Shown: in pieces, positions 42,901 to 51,092 of the stretch | How positions within the stretch are numbered: the first letter of the stretch is position 1 | Layout of the letters: each line of letters starts with the position of its first letter | Assembly: GCA_905339235.1 (NCBI GenBank) | Contig: CAJPFG010000015.1 | Coordinates: forward strand, 119,190-183,189 | DNA from: Phycisphaerales bacterium | GTDB taxonomy: Bacteria > Planctomycetota > Phycisphaerae > Phycisphaerales > UBA1924 | Reading direction: 5' to 3' | Length of the DNA: 64,000 bases | The notes under the pieces: model-generated | What the model was told of the DNA's origin: nothing | Seen by the model: the letters and a program-made list of their open reading frames with translations, nothing else | Database searches by the model: none | Position numbers and translations under genes: made by a program

Positions 42901-43823
42901 GTCCCCGTCGGCATCCCGTTCTTGTACACCGCCAGCAGATACACGAATCCCGGCCCTTCGTCATCCCATCCCTTGATCCGGATCGGTGCCGACAACGCCG
43001 CCGCGCCCGTTCGCATCGCGCGTTCCGCGGCCTCGCGCCGCGCCGGCTCCGAGCCGATATCAAACCCCATCGCTTCCCCGCTTCCATCCGTGGTATGCAG
43101 GAACTCGATCACGTACAGGTCCGGCAGGTCGCCGTGGCTTTGGATCTCGAACTCGGGGGCCCCGTCGGCCCGCGTCGCCTTCAAAAACTCCTCCACGCCC
43201 GCCCGCTCAACCCGCTTGATGAACGCGAATCCCACCGCCCCGGGAAACTCACTCGCGATGTCGCGGCTCTTGATCATCGCCGTGAACTCGCTCCGCTCCA
43301 CCGACTTGCTCGCCGGCCACAGCCCTCGCGTGCCCATCAGCCCGTGCCGGTACACCCCCATCCGCCGGATCACTTCAGACTGCACTCGGTCCGAGAGCCG
43401 ATCAAACCGGTCCCGGTCCGACCGCCCCGCCTCCTGTTCAGCCAGGAACGCGACAACCCCCGATAGCGTCAGCCCGACCACAAGCACCGCCGCCGCCAGC
43501 ACGACCGCCCGCCCCCCAACAATCGCCCCGTCAACGCCCGCCCCCTCGACATCCGCCTCGCCGCGAGAATGCCTCGCCAGGACCACCCCGACCACCACCG
43601 GCGCCACCACCAGCCCCACCAGGCACGCGTCCAGCACGCCGAGCAGCGAACGATCAACCACGGCCTCCAAGGCCGGCAGAACTCGCATCACGATGAGTTC
43701 GAGCCCGAACGCGACGGCCACGCACAGCCCGAGCGTAATCCACCGGTTGGAAGTTGCCCGCTCCGGCGCTCCCGTACTTGAGCACGCTCGCGTCAACCGA
43801 TCCGATCTTGGGGAAACACCCAT
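39984..43823 (-). CDS. CHASE/PAS/GAF hybrid histidine kinase with receiver
   Basis: About 1,279 aa from an ATG at 43823, with GGAGG 8 bases upstream. Helices lie near 28-46, 60-82, 106-129 and 409-429. A CHASE-type extracytoplasmic domain fills 150-385 (EFPGAVGFAFIKRVERAGVE). Then PAS (460-565), GAF (600-730), PAS (755-855), HisKA with His884 in LANMSHEIRTPM, and HATPase (LMNLVGNGIKFTERG, SDTGIGM, FGGTGLGLTIAKR). The last part is a receiver (VRILLAEDGPDNQRL, VVLMDMQMPEMDGY). It lies downstream of a sugar-binding protein gene on the same strand, so it may sense that sugar or its carrier protein. No output regulator is adjacent. Confidence 0.88.
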   Translation of the reverse strand: MGVSPRSDRLTRACSSTGAPERATSNRWITLGLCVAVAFGLELIVMRVLPALEAVVDRSLLGVLDACLVGLVVAPVVVGVVLARHSRGEADVEGAGVDGAIVGGRAVVLAAAVLVVGLTLSGVVAFLAEQEAGRSDRDRFDRLSDRVQSEVIRRMGVYRHGLMGTRGLWPASKSVERSEFTAMIKSRDIASEFPGAVGFAFIKRVERAGVEEFLKATRADGAPEFEIQSHGDLPDLYVIEFLHTTDGSGEAMGFDIGSEPARREAAERAMRTGAAALSAPIRIKGWDDEGPGFVYLLAVYKNGMPTGTEGEREAALDGWVAMGIVASRAFAGATGVSEGELGVAMFSGDSHEAGDLVYASDVDLARVSEAESRGGGRLVDCSHVELGGRRWSLVTEASERFTRASRSAVWAVGLGGVLLAFAASGLVLTMGRTTARASAMAERMTAALRESERTTRLLAENTRDLVGLSSADGSSLYLSPSVYRTLGYSPEEMGGSNWRTRVHADDLPGVDRAYAANRRGEPTTVRYRALKKDGSVVWLECTATPVWTKDGASVEHVVWSSRDVTAQQRSQAEQAAALALSMALARAGEAREAARCVNDSLEKTTGLSRTAVLLYGEDGVCRFVGWKGLSEEYRRRVEGHCPWAQGAWDGAPVVVEDVALDNSMSEYHALFRAEGIATMAFVPVVTERGVVGKLMLYGGRPGEIADERLAATTSAAALLGLAVGRLRAQEALERNERRIRTVIDTALDAVVAMDSRGLITDWNTEAERTFGWTRAEAVGQPLHELIVPTGLREAHAKGLARYLETGEAELLGRRVETPAVRKGGTSMTVELAITAVRAGQEVTFNAFLRDVTEKIAAEKALLEAKRQAEAANRAKSEFLANMSHEIRTPMTAILGFTDLLGEDGDLDRAPERRRETIATIKRSGEHLLAIINDILDISKIEAGKMGIERVATDPAKVVEDVISLMQVRAFGKRIRLERVYENEIPRAFECDPVRLKQVLMNLVGNGIKFTERGAVTLRVRFESHSAGGPVLRFEVSDTGIGMTREQVERLFRAFGQADSTTTRKFGGTGLGLTIAKRLTEMLGGEITVRSEPGKGSVFTATIATGPVATTNLWVPEVTVMAAAPEPVGRVARGSTADSPLAGVRILLAEDGPDNQRLIVLHLKRAGADVTIVDDGLLAVQAMTIRGDTESPVRDPAPFDVVLMDMQMPEMDGYTATRTLRGLACRTPIIALTAHAMSGDREKCIDAGCDDYATKPIDKVALIAVCAKWGKRSEPRSAAA

Positions 43824-43951
43824 CCTTGTGCCTCCGATGCCGACCGCCGCTGATCTCTGCGGTATCGGACCTCGGGGCACGTCCCTTGCGGAGTATCGCC
43901 CACACCGGTGCGAAATCATGCCCAGCCCGGTAACTTCGGGCCGGGAGGGCC

Positions 43952-44890
43952 TCAGGGCCCGACCTTCTCTCCGCCCTTGTCCACGTTTTCTTTCGTGTAC
44001 AACCTCGTTCCCAGCGTGATCGACTTCGGCGCCGTGCGTCCCGCGAACACGTCAAGCGCCGTCGCGACCGCCTCCCGCGCCCCGTTGGGGTACTCAAACG
44101 TCGCGTCGAGAATCCCCTTCCTCACCGCCTCGATCCCCTCGTTCGGCAGCGCATCCACCCCCACAAACTTCATCTCCTTCTCCCGCCCGGCGTCCTTCGC
44201 GACCTCGTACGCCGCGATCGCCGCGGGGTCGTTCGCCCCGTACACGAGTTGGATCGAGCCCGTCTCCGGGTTCCTCGCCAGCGCCGCCTGCATCTTCTCC
44301 CTCGCCTTCGATTTCAGCCACTCCATGTCCGCGTCGTACACCACCTTGACCTTCGTGCCCTTGATCGCCTCGCGAAACGGCTCCGACCGGTCCGCCGCCG
44401 GCGTGCTCGACGATAATCCCTTCAACTCAACCACGTTCCCCTCGCCCCCCAGCGCCTTCGCCACCCACTTCCCGACCTCCGCCCCGATCACCCGGTTGTC
44501 GGCCCCGATGAAAACCGTGTACTTGTCCCCCAGCACCTTCCGATCCAGCACGATCACCGGAATCCCCGCGTCAAACGCCTCCGCCACCGCCTGCGTCAAA
44601 CTCGTGTCCAGCGGCGAGATCACGATCGCATCCACCTTCGCCGTCACGAACTCCTTCACGTGCGACATCTGCCGCGCACGATCATTCTGCGCATCCTTCG
44701 CGACCAGCCGGATCTCCACATGCCCCTTCGCCGCGGCCTTCATGTCCGCGTCCATCTGCGCCCGCCACGGCTCCGCCGAGTTGCACTGCGAGAACCCGAT
44801 CGTGTAGGTCTTCTTCGCCTCCTGCCCGAGCGCGCCGCCCGCCAGCCCCAGAACAGCAACACCCATCGAAAGAAAGCACCTGCGATTCAT
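43952..44890 (-). CDS. Periplasmic sugar-binding protein (RbsB-like)
   Basis: 312 aa. Signal peptide (FLSMGVAVLGLAGGALG), then a type I periplasmic binding fold: TIGFSQCNSAEPWRAQMDAD, VDAIVISPLDTSL, AGIPVIVLDRKV, VFIGADNRVIGAEVGKWV, LVYGANDPAAIAAYEVA and VGVDALPNEGIEAVRKG. This is the ribose/galactofuranose/xylose class. AAGGAGA precedes the ATG at 44890. It lies with a GH172 enzyme and an RbsC-like permease on the same strand. Confidence 0.9.
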   Translation of the reverse strand: MNRRCFLSMGVAVLGLAGGALGQEAKKTYTIGFSQCNSAEPWRAQMDADMKAAAKGHVEIRLVAKDAQNDRARQMSHVKEFVTAKVDAIVISPLDTSLTQAVAEAFDAGIPVIVLDRKVLGDKYTVFIGADNRVIGAEVGKWVAKALGGEGNVVELKGLSSSTPAADRSEPFREAIKGTKVKVVYDADMEWLKSKAREKMQAALARNPETGSIQLVYGANDPAAIAAYEVAKDAGREKEMKFVGVDALPNEGIEAVRKGILDATFEYPNGAREAVATALDVFAGRTAPKSITLGTRLYTKENVDKGGEKVGP

Positions 44891-44916
44891 GATGAACTCT
44901 CCTTGAAGGCAGTGTA

Positions 44917-46497
44917 TCACTTCGCGCCCTCCATCCGTGGAATCGGCGGCCTCTTCACCCCCCACCGCTCGCGCAGCCGCACCGAATCCACCCCGAGTTT
45001 CCACCCCGTCGAACTCGCGCTCCGCCCCGTGCACTCAAAGCGAATCGTGTGCTCCCCCGGAGTCAGCGCCACGTCCCCCAGCGAATGTTCCCTCACCTCA
45101 ATCGTCCGGCTGTAGAAATCGAGCGGCTCACGAATCCCCGCAACCGTCTTCCCGTCCAGCGTGATCCTGTAAATCCCAAAGTCGTACGAGTGCGTCACCG
45201 GCACCACCAGCCGCCGCGTTTCCGCCTTCTCGACGCCGAACCCCAACTCCATCCACGCCCCCTCGCCCGATTCGTTGTTGAAGAACAGTTGCCCATCACC
45301 CGTCCAGAACCCCCCGGCCTGCACCGACAGCGCCCCGCCCTCGCTCGTGCCCTTCGCCATGAGTTCCTTGCCTTCAACCACCCGGTCGATCAACGGCAGC
45401 CTCCGCTCCTTCGCGCTCGGCAGCGTCGTAAACCGCTTGGGCTGCCCGCGCTGATACCAGAACGCCACCGTCGCGAAGTCGTCCTCCCGCTCGACAAACC
45501 CCTCCACCTTCCCCGTCGTCGTCTCGTCCGCCGACATCCACCCCGCGTGCTCGATCTCCAGCCGCAGGCTCTTCCTGAACCGCACCGGATCGGCCAGGTG
45601 CCAGCGATACATCGTGCCCTTCTCCCCGAGATCCCCCAGCCACCCATCCAGCAGCGTGACCCCGAAGTACGGGTAGCACGCCTTCTCCATCCCCCACGCA
45701 TTGCTGAAATAGTCCTCCGTCCCCGTCCCCCACATCGACGGCGTCGCTTCCCCATCCACGTAGAACTTCTCGTCCCCCTCCCCGAACCACTCCGGGCTGC
45801 GTGACCGCACCGACATCACCGTCCCCACGTACTGCCCGCCCTCCGGCGCCGCGATGTCCGCGATCAGGTAATCCCGCCCCTTCACCGCCGGAAACTCCTG
45901 CCGATACTGCGCGCAGAAATACGCCGCGCCCTCTTCCACCCCCTGCTCGTCGTAATCAATCTGGTAATACAGCGCCGCGAACGGCTTCTCGCTCTCGTTC
46001 GTCAAGGTGATCCTCGCGCCGCTCCGGAACGGCATCGCCCAGTAGCAGTTGTACGCGTCGCCCCCCGCCCCCCCCACCACCACCGGCACCGAGTTCACCT
46101 CCGCCCGCCTCCCGAATCCCGCCGCGAAAAAATCCCCGAACGGCGACTCCACCGCCGGCTCGCTCACGCCGTCCCAGTACATTCTCAGCACGATCTCCGA
46201 TGGGTCCGCCGACCCCGCCTTCGACAGCCACGACGGCCCCGCCTCCGCGAACGTCACCCAGATGTGGCGGATCACGCCCGAACCCTGGATCTCCGCCAGC
46301 GTAATCGTCTCTCCGGGCTTCACCCACCGGTTGTCCCCATTGCTCCCCGGGTCCTCAGAGTTCGACGCAATCCGCCTGGATCTCGCTTCCGGAATCCGCG
46401 TCAGACTGTCGAGCAGCGTCGATTGCCCCGCGGCCGCGCCGGCCCACACGCACATTCCCAAAACCACCGCGCCGCGAACGACCGAGATTGATCGCAT
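44917..46497 (-). CDS. Secreted GH172 (DUF2961) enzyme
   Basis: About 526 aa from the ATG at 46497. Signal peptide (VVLGMCVWAGAAAG). The DUF2961 jelly-roll pattern is visible: NRWVKPGETITLAEIQGSG, VIRHIWVTFA, RMYWDGVSEPAVESPFGDFF, NCYWAMPFRSGARITLTNES and GTEDYFSNAWGMEKACYPYF. This family is glycoside hydrolase 172, known for acting on fructofuranosides and D-arabinofuranosides. A C-terminal domain (EGAWMELGFGVEKAETRR) resembles a beta-sandwich. It lies between binding protein and permease genes. Confidence 0.82.
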   Translation of the reverse strand: MRSISVVRGAVVLGMCVWAGAAAGQSTLLDSLTRIPEARSRRIASNSEDPGSNGDNRWVKPGETITLAEIQGSGVIRHIWVTFAEAGPSWLSKAGSADPSEIVLRMYWDGVSEPAVESPFGDFFAAGFGRRAEVNSVPVVVGGAGGDAYNCYWAMPFRSGARITLTNESEKPFAALYYQIDYDEQGVEEGAAYFCAQYRQEFPAVKGRDYLIADIAAPEGGQYVGTVMSVRSRSPEWFGEGDEKFYVDGEATPSMWGTGTEDYFSNAWGMEKACYPYFGVTLLDGWLGDLGEKGTMYRWHLADPVRFRKSLRLEIEHAGWMSADETTTGKVEGFVEREDDFATVAFWYQRGQPKRFTTLPSAKERRLPLIDRVVEGKELMAKGTSEGGALSVQAGGFWTGDGQLFFNNESGEGAWMELGFGVEKAETRRLVVPVTHSYDFGIYRITLDGKTVAGIREPLDFYSRTIEVREHSLGDVALTPGEHTIRFECTGRSASSTGWKLGVDSVRLRERWGVKRPPIPRMEGAK

Positions 46498-46543
46498 GGG
46501 AAGCCTCCCTCGCCACATGCTACCGCGCCGGCATCCCCGCGTG

Positions 46544-47599
46544 TCACCCCCGCCGCCGCAGCCCCTGCGCCAACACCGCCAACACGATGATCCCGCCCGT
46601 GATCATCAACTGCATCGCCGTCTCGATCGCGTTGATGTCCAGGATCTTGCGCAGATACCCGATCGTCAACACGCCCAGCAGCGTCAGCACCATCCCCCCG
46701 CGCCCGCCCGACAGCGGCGTCCCCCCCACCACCACCATCGCGATCGCCGTCAGTTCGTACCCCACCCCGCCGTCGGGGTTCCCCTGCCGCTCCATCGCCG
46801 CGAACAACACGCCCGCCAAGCCCGCGAACGCGCCGCACAACGTGTACGCCACGATCTTCGTCCGCGCCACCGGCACCCCCGCGTACCGCGCCGCCTCCTC
46901 GTTGTCGCCCACCGCGTACACATACACACCGGCCCGCATCTCCCTCAGGTACACCAGCGTCAACCCCGCCACGACGAGAAACACCACCACGTGCATCGAC
47001 AACTTGAACCCGCCCAGCGCGATGCTCGCATTGAGCGACTCGACCAGGTCAGGGTACGGATACTTCGTGATAACCCGCCCCTCGGCCACGTATTTCGCCA
47101 GCCCCCGCGCGAACGCCATCATCGCCAGCGTCGCGATGAACGGCTGCACACGGACGATCGCGATCAGCGACCCCGAAACCAGCCCCGCCGCCGCTCCCAC
47201 CCCCACCGCAACCGGCACCGCCACCACCCCCGAAACCCCGTGCCGCATCACCAGAATCGCGAACACCACCCCCGACAGCGCCACCACCGACCCCACCGCA
47301 AGGTCGATCCCGCCCGAAATGATCACCACCGTCATCCCGCACGCCAGCACGCCAAACGCGCCGTTCTGCCACAGCGTGTCGGCGTGCGTCCCCGCGCGAA
47401 AAAAGACGCCCCCCGCGTTGAACACCGAGCCCAGCACCGCAACCAGCAGCACCCCAAGCAGCGCGAAGACAATCTCCCGCCTTGAGGCCAGCATGCCGGG
47501 TTTGCCTCGACTCTTCAGCACCAGCCGCTCCCTGCCGGCGCGGGGGTTCCACCGGAACGCCCGCACCGGCACGCCACTCGCGCTCGCCGAGAATACCAC
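46544..47599 (-). CDS. RbsC-like sugar ABC permease
   Basis: 351 aa, about 8-9 transmembrane helices. Signatures: FGVLACGMTVVIISGGIDLAVGS, GLVSGSLIAIVRVQPFIATLA, VYAVGDNEEAARYAGV (cytoplasmic coupling loop) and AIAMVVVGGTPLSGGRGGM. This is the ribose/xylose permease class. The start could be 47599 or an internal ATG at 47494. No gene for the matching ATPase (RbsA) is present nearby, which is unusual. Confidence 0.88.
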   Translation of the reverse strand: MVFSASASGVPVRAFRWNPRAGRERLVLKSRGKPGMLASRREIVFALLGVLLVAVLGSVFNAGGVFFRAGTHADTLWQNGAFGVLACGMTVVIISGGIDLAVGSVVALSGVVFAILVMRHGVSGVVAVPVAVGVGAAAGLVSGSLIAIVRVQPFIATLAMMAFARGLAKYVAEGRVITKYPYPDLVESLNASIALGGFKLSMHVVVFLVVAGLTLVYLREMRAGVYVYAVGDNEEAARYAGVPVARTKIVAYTLCGAFAGLAGVLFAAMERQGNPDGGVGYELTAIAMVVVGGTPLSGGRGGMVLTLLGVLTIGYLRKILDINAIETAMQLMITGGIIVLAVLAQGLRRRG

Positions 47600-47634
47600 A
47601 GACTCGCGCCCCGCATGTTCGGTAGACTGGCGCC

Positions 47635-50600
47635 ATGGACCGACGAGACTTCCTCAAGACCGCCGGCGCAACCGGCGTCCTGGCCGGCCTGGGCGCCCTC
47701 GCACCCGCCGCGATCCGCCTGCCCGCCCGGCTCATCCCAGAAGATAAAGGCATCACCCACGAAATGCTCGCGGCCCTCAAACGCCGCGGCGAGCGTCGCT
47801 TCTACCGCGGCCCACAGCGCTTCGCCCTCGGCATGCCCTGCGGCGGTGTAGCCGCGGGCCAGTTGTACGTCCTCGGCGACGGCGCCCTCGGCGGCTGGCA
47901 CGTTGACGGCCGCCAGAACTCCACCGGATGGGGCTCCGACAACTACAAGGTCCGTCCGCACCCGCGCGAACTCACCCAGGGATTCACCCTCCTCATCGAA
48001 GACCCTCAGGCCCCCGGCACTCACTGGATCGAAGCCCGCCTCGCCGACTCCCAGCGCGGCGGCTCGTTCGACGACATCGAGTTCGTCGGCGAATACCCCG
48101 TCGCGGAAATCCGCTACGGCAAGCCCCGCGAGCAGCCACTTCCCGTCGAAATCGTGCTCCGCGCCGGCAGCCCGTTCGTGCCCCTCAACGCCAAAGACTC
48201 CGCTCTCCCCTGCACCGTCCTGCGCTTCACGCTGAAGAACACCAGCCAACAGCCCATCCGCGGCCGTCTCGTCGGCTTCCTCGAGAATGGCATCGACAAG
48301 CCCGAGCCCGGCGAGATCCCGCCACTCCGGCGCAACCGCGCCCTCACTCGCGGCGAACTCTCAACCGTCCTCATGGAAATGCTGCCCCAGCCCGACCCGC
48401 CCGACCCCCGCCCCGACCGCATGCTCTTCGATTTCGAGTCCCCGACCTACGCGAACTGGGAAGTCAAAGGTGCCGCCTTCGGCCAGGGTCCCGCGAAGGG
48501 CTCGTTCCCGAGGCAGAACAAGGTCTCAGGATTCGAGGGCGCAGGGCTCGTCAACTCCTACGCCGACGACGACGACCTCCTCGGCGAAATCCTCAGCGAG
48601 CCCTTCAGCATCGACCGCCACTTCCTCACCTTCCTCATCGGTGGCGGCGCCCACGCCAAACGCACCTGCCTCAACCTGCTTGTAGACGGCAACGTCGTCG
48701 CCACCGCCACCGGACGAAACAACGAGCAACTCTCCCCCCGCGCCTGGGATGTCCGCGCCTGGGCCGGGAAACAAGCCCGCATTCAGGTCGTCGATGCTCA
48801 AAAGGGCCCCTGGGGCCACATCAACGTGGACGCCCTCCGACTTGTGGACCGCCTCCCCGCCTCGCTCAAGCGGCCCGCCCCGGATTCACTCACCTTCGGA
48901 ACCCTCGCCCTCGCCGCAGCCGGTGCTCCGTCCCTGCGGGTGCCCCATCTCGCCACACTCCCCCTCGACGCCGACACCCGCGACTCCGCCGAGCAGCAAG
49001 GCGCTGAACCCCTCGTCGGAGCCCTCAGCGCACCCTTCTCGCTGGCCCCCGGCGAGTCCCGCGAGATTCCCTTTATCGTCGCCTGGCACTTCCCCAACCT
49101 CCACACTGCCAACGGCGTGATGTACGCCAACTGGTTCAGCGACGCGGCCGAAGTCGCCGCGTACGTCCACGACAACCTCGACCGCCTCTTCCGCGACACC
49201 GACCTCTTCCGCAAGACCTGGTACGAGGACACCACGCTTCCCTGGTGGCTCGCACTCCGGCTCTTCATGCCCACCGCCAATCTCGCCACCGGCACCGCGC
49301 AGTGGTGGAAAAACGGACGCTTCTGGGGCTGGGAAGGTGTGGGCTGCTGCCACGGCACCTGCACCCATGTCTGGAACTACTCCCACGCCGAGGCCCGCCT
49401 CTTCCCCGAACTCGCCCGCTCCACCCGCGTCATGCAGGACCTCGGCACCGCATTCGACGAAGCCACCGGCCGCGTCGCCTTCCGCGGCGAGGTCAACAAC
49501 GGCTTCGAGTACGCCGGCGACGGCCAGTCCGGCACCGTCCTCAAGTGCTACCGCGAGCACCTGTGCAGCCCCGACGACTCCTGGCTCAAGGCCAACTGGC
49601 CGCGCATCCGCCAGGTCCTCGAATACCAGATCGAGCGCGACGCCATGTCGCGCGCCGCGGGCGCCATGCCCGGAGAGCCCGACGGCATCATCGATGTCAC
49701 CCAGCACAACACCTACGACATCAACTTCGAAGGCCCCAACACCTTCGTCGGCTCACTCTACCTCGCCTCCCTGCTCGCCGGCGCCGCCATGGCACGTGTC
49801 ATGGGCGATGCGACCGCCGCCGAACGCTACCGCTCCATCGCCCGCCGCGGCCGCAACTTCACCGAGTCTCACCTCTTCGAAAACGGCTACTTCATCCAAC
49901 GCATCCCCGAAGATGCCTCGCCACGCTGGCAATACGGCAAGGGTTGCCTCTCCGACCAGTTGTTCGGACAAAACTGGGCCCGGTCCGTTGGACTGGACAC
50001 GCTCTACGACGAGGAAAAAGTCCGCTCCGGCCTCCGCGCGGTCTACCGCCACAACTGGGCCCCCGCCGTCGGCCAGTACAACGCCAAGTTCCCCCCCGAG
50101 CGCTGGTTCGCCGAGGGCCGCGAGGGCGGCCTGTTCGTCTGCACCTGGCCACTGGGCGGCCGCGCCGGCGAGCCCGTCCGCTATCGCGATGAAGTCTGGA
50201 CCGGCTGCGAATACCAGGCCGCGGGCGGAATGATCTGGGAAAACCTCCTCGACGAAGCCCTCGTCATCGTCAAGGCCGTGGACGACCGCTACGACGGCAC
50301 CACCCACAACCCCTGGAACGAAGTCGAATGCGGCGACCACTACGCCCGCGCGATGGCCTCCTACGGCGTCTTCCAGGCCCTCTGCGGCTTCTCACTTGAC
50401 GGACCCGCCGGCGAGATCGGAATCGCGCCAAAACTGGCCCCCGACAACTTCGCGGCCTTCTTCTCCGGCCCCCAGGGCTGGGGCCTCGCCACACAACATC
50501 GCGAAACGCTATCGCAGACCAACAAATTCGAAGTGCGCTGGGGGTCGCTGCGCGTCCGAACCGTCCTCGCCCAAGCCGCCTTCCCCGTCAAGGCCGCGGC

Positions 50601-50727
50601 TGTGTCGATCGGCCGGAGGGTGGTCCCGGCCACGCTCCAGCCATCCGATCGCGGCGTCTCCCTACGGTTGGCAACCGACCTCGTCGTGCAGACCGGTGAA
50701 ACCATCGAGGTCATCTGGACCGGTTGA
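47635..50727 (+). CDS. Tat-exported GH116-like glycosidase with inserted module
   Basis: 1,030 aa. The N-terminus MDRRDFLKTAGATG is a Tat signal. An N-terminal beta domain (60-260) and the (alpha/alpha)6 C-terminal domain (from about 510: WWLALRLFMPTANLATG, WEGVGCCHGTCTHVWNYSHA, HNTYDINFEGPNTFVGSLYL) fit GH116. The Asp of TYD is likely the acid/base. Between them, residues 262-406 hold an inserted beta-sandwich (DFESPTYANWEVKG, FLTFLIGGGAHAKRTCL, GKQARIQVVDAQKGPWGHIN) like modules attached to levanases (GH32). It divides the two GH116 halves. The fold is exported and probably acts on a polysaccharide or glycolipid. Confidence 0.78.
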   Translation: MDRRDFLKTAGATGVLAGLGALAPAAIRLPARLIPEDKGITHEMLAALKRRGERRFYRGPQRFALGMPCGGVAAGQLYVLGDGALGGWHVDGRQNSTGWGSDNYKVRPHPRELTQGFTLLIEDPQAPGTHWIEARLADSQRGGSFDDIEFVGEYPVAEIRYGKPREQPLPVEIVLRAGSPFVPLNAKDSALPCTVLRFTLKNTSQQPIRGRLVGFLENGIDKPEPGEIPPLRRNRALTRGELSTVLMEMLPQPDPPDPRPDRMLFDFESPTYANWEVKGAAFGQGPAKGSFPRQNKVSGFEGAGLVNSYADDDDLLGEILSEPFSIDRHFLTFLIGGGAHAKRTCLNLLVDGNVVATATGRNNEQLSPRAWDVRAWAGKQARIQVVDAQKGPWGHINVDALRLVDRLPASLKRPAPDSLTFGTLALAAAGAPSLRVPHLATLPLDADTRDSAEQQGAEPLVGALSAPFSLAPGESREIPFIVAWHFPNLHTANGVMYANWFSDAAEVAAYVHDNLDRLFRDTDLFRKTWYEDTTLPWWLALRLFMPTANLATGTAQWWKNGRFWGWEGVGCCHGTCTHVWNYSHAEARLFPELARSTRVMQDLGTAFDEATGRVAFRGEVNNGFEYAGDGQSGTVLKCYREHLCSPDDSWLKANWPRIRQVLEYQIERDAMSRAAGAMPGEPDGIIDVTQHNTYDINFEGPNTFVGSLYLASLLAGAAMARVMGDATAAERYRSIARRGRNFTESHLFENGYFIQRIPEDASPRWQYGKGCLSDQLFGQNWARSVGLDTLYDEEKVRSGLRAVYRHNWAPAVGQYNAKFPPERWFAEGREGGLFVCTWPLGGRAGEPVRYRDEVWTGCEYQAAGGMIWENLLDEALVIVKAVDDRYDGTTHNPWNEVECGDHYARAMASYGVFQALCGFSLDGPAGEIGIAPKLAPDNFAAFFSGPQGWGLATQHRETLSQTNKFEVRWGSLRVRTVLAQAAFPVKAAAVSIGRRVVPATLQPSDRGVSLRLATDLVVQTGETIEVIWTG

Positions 50728-50741
50728 TGATGGAGCGTTGA

Positions 50742-51092
50742 ATGGCGAAGCGATCTTCGAAATCTCCCAAAGCGTCCGCTCGCGTGCCCGGCACCTACAA
50801 GATCTTTGTGTCAAAGTACCCCGAGTTGGGCGCCGCCCACGAGAGTATCGCCAAAACCGTCCGAAACGTCGGCAATCTCGACGCCGCCTCTCTCGCCCTC
50901 GTCAAGATCGGCATCTGCACCGGCGCCGGCCTCGAGTCCGCCCTCCGCAGCCACGTCCGCCGCGCGCTCCAGCACGGCGTCGCTCGCCGTGACATCGAGC
51001 AGGCCATCCTCTCCGGCATGAACACCGTCGGCTTCCCCCGCACCGTCGCCGCCTGGAGTTGGGCGCAGGAACAGTTCCGGCGCGGCCAATGA
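50742..51092 (+). CDS. Carboxymuconolactone-decarboxylase-like small protein
   Basis: 116 aa. A CMD/AhpD-like helical bundle: NLDAASLALVKIGICTGAGL, then ESALRSHVRRALQHGVARRD, IEQAILSGMNTVGFPRTVAA. The CxxC pair of peroxidase-type AhpD is absent; only one Cys is seen (GICTGAG). It starts 14 bases after the GH116 stop and overlaps the moaA start by 4 bases (ATGA). Confidence 0.75.
   Translation: MAKRSSKSPKASARVPGTYKIFVSKYPELGAAHESIAKTVRNVGNLDAASLALVKIGICTGAGLESALRSHVRRALQHGVARRDIEQAILSGMNTVGFPRTVAAWSWAQEQFRRGQ

Noticed and set aside
50742..51092. AhpD peroxidase activity
   Set aside because: The CxxC pair is missing.
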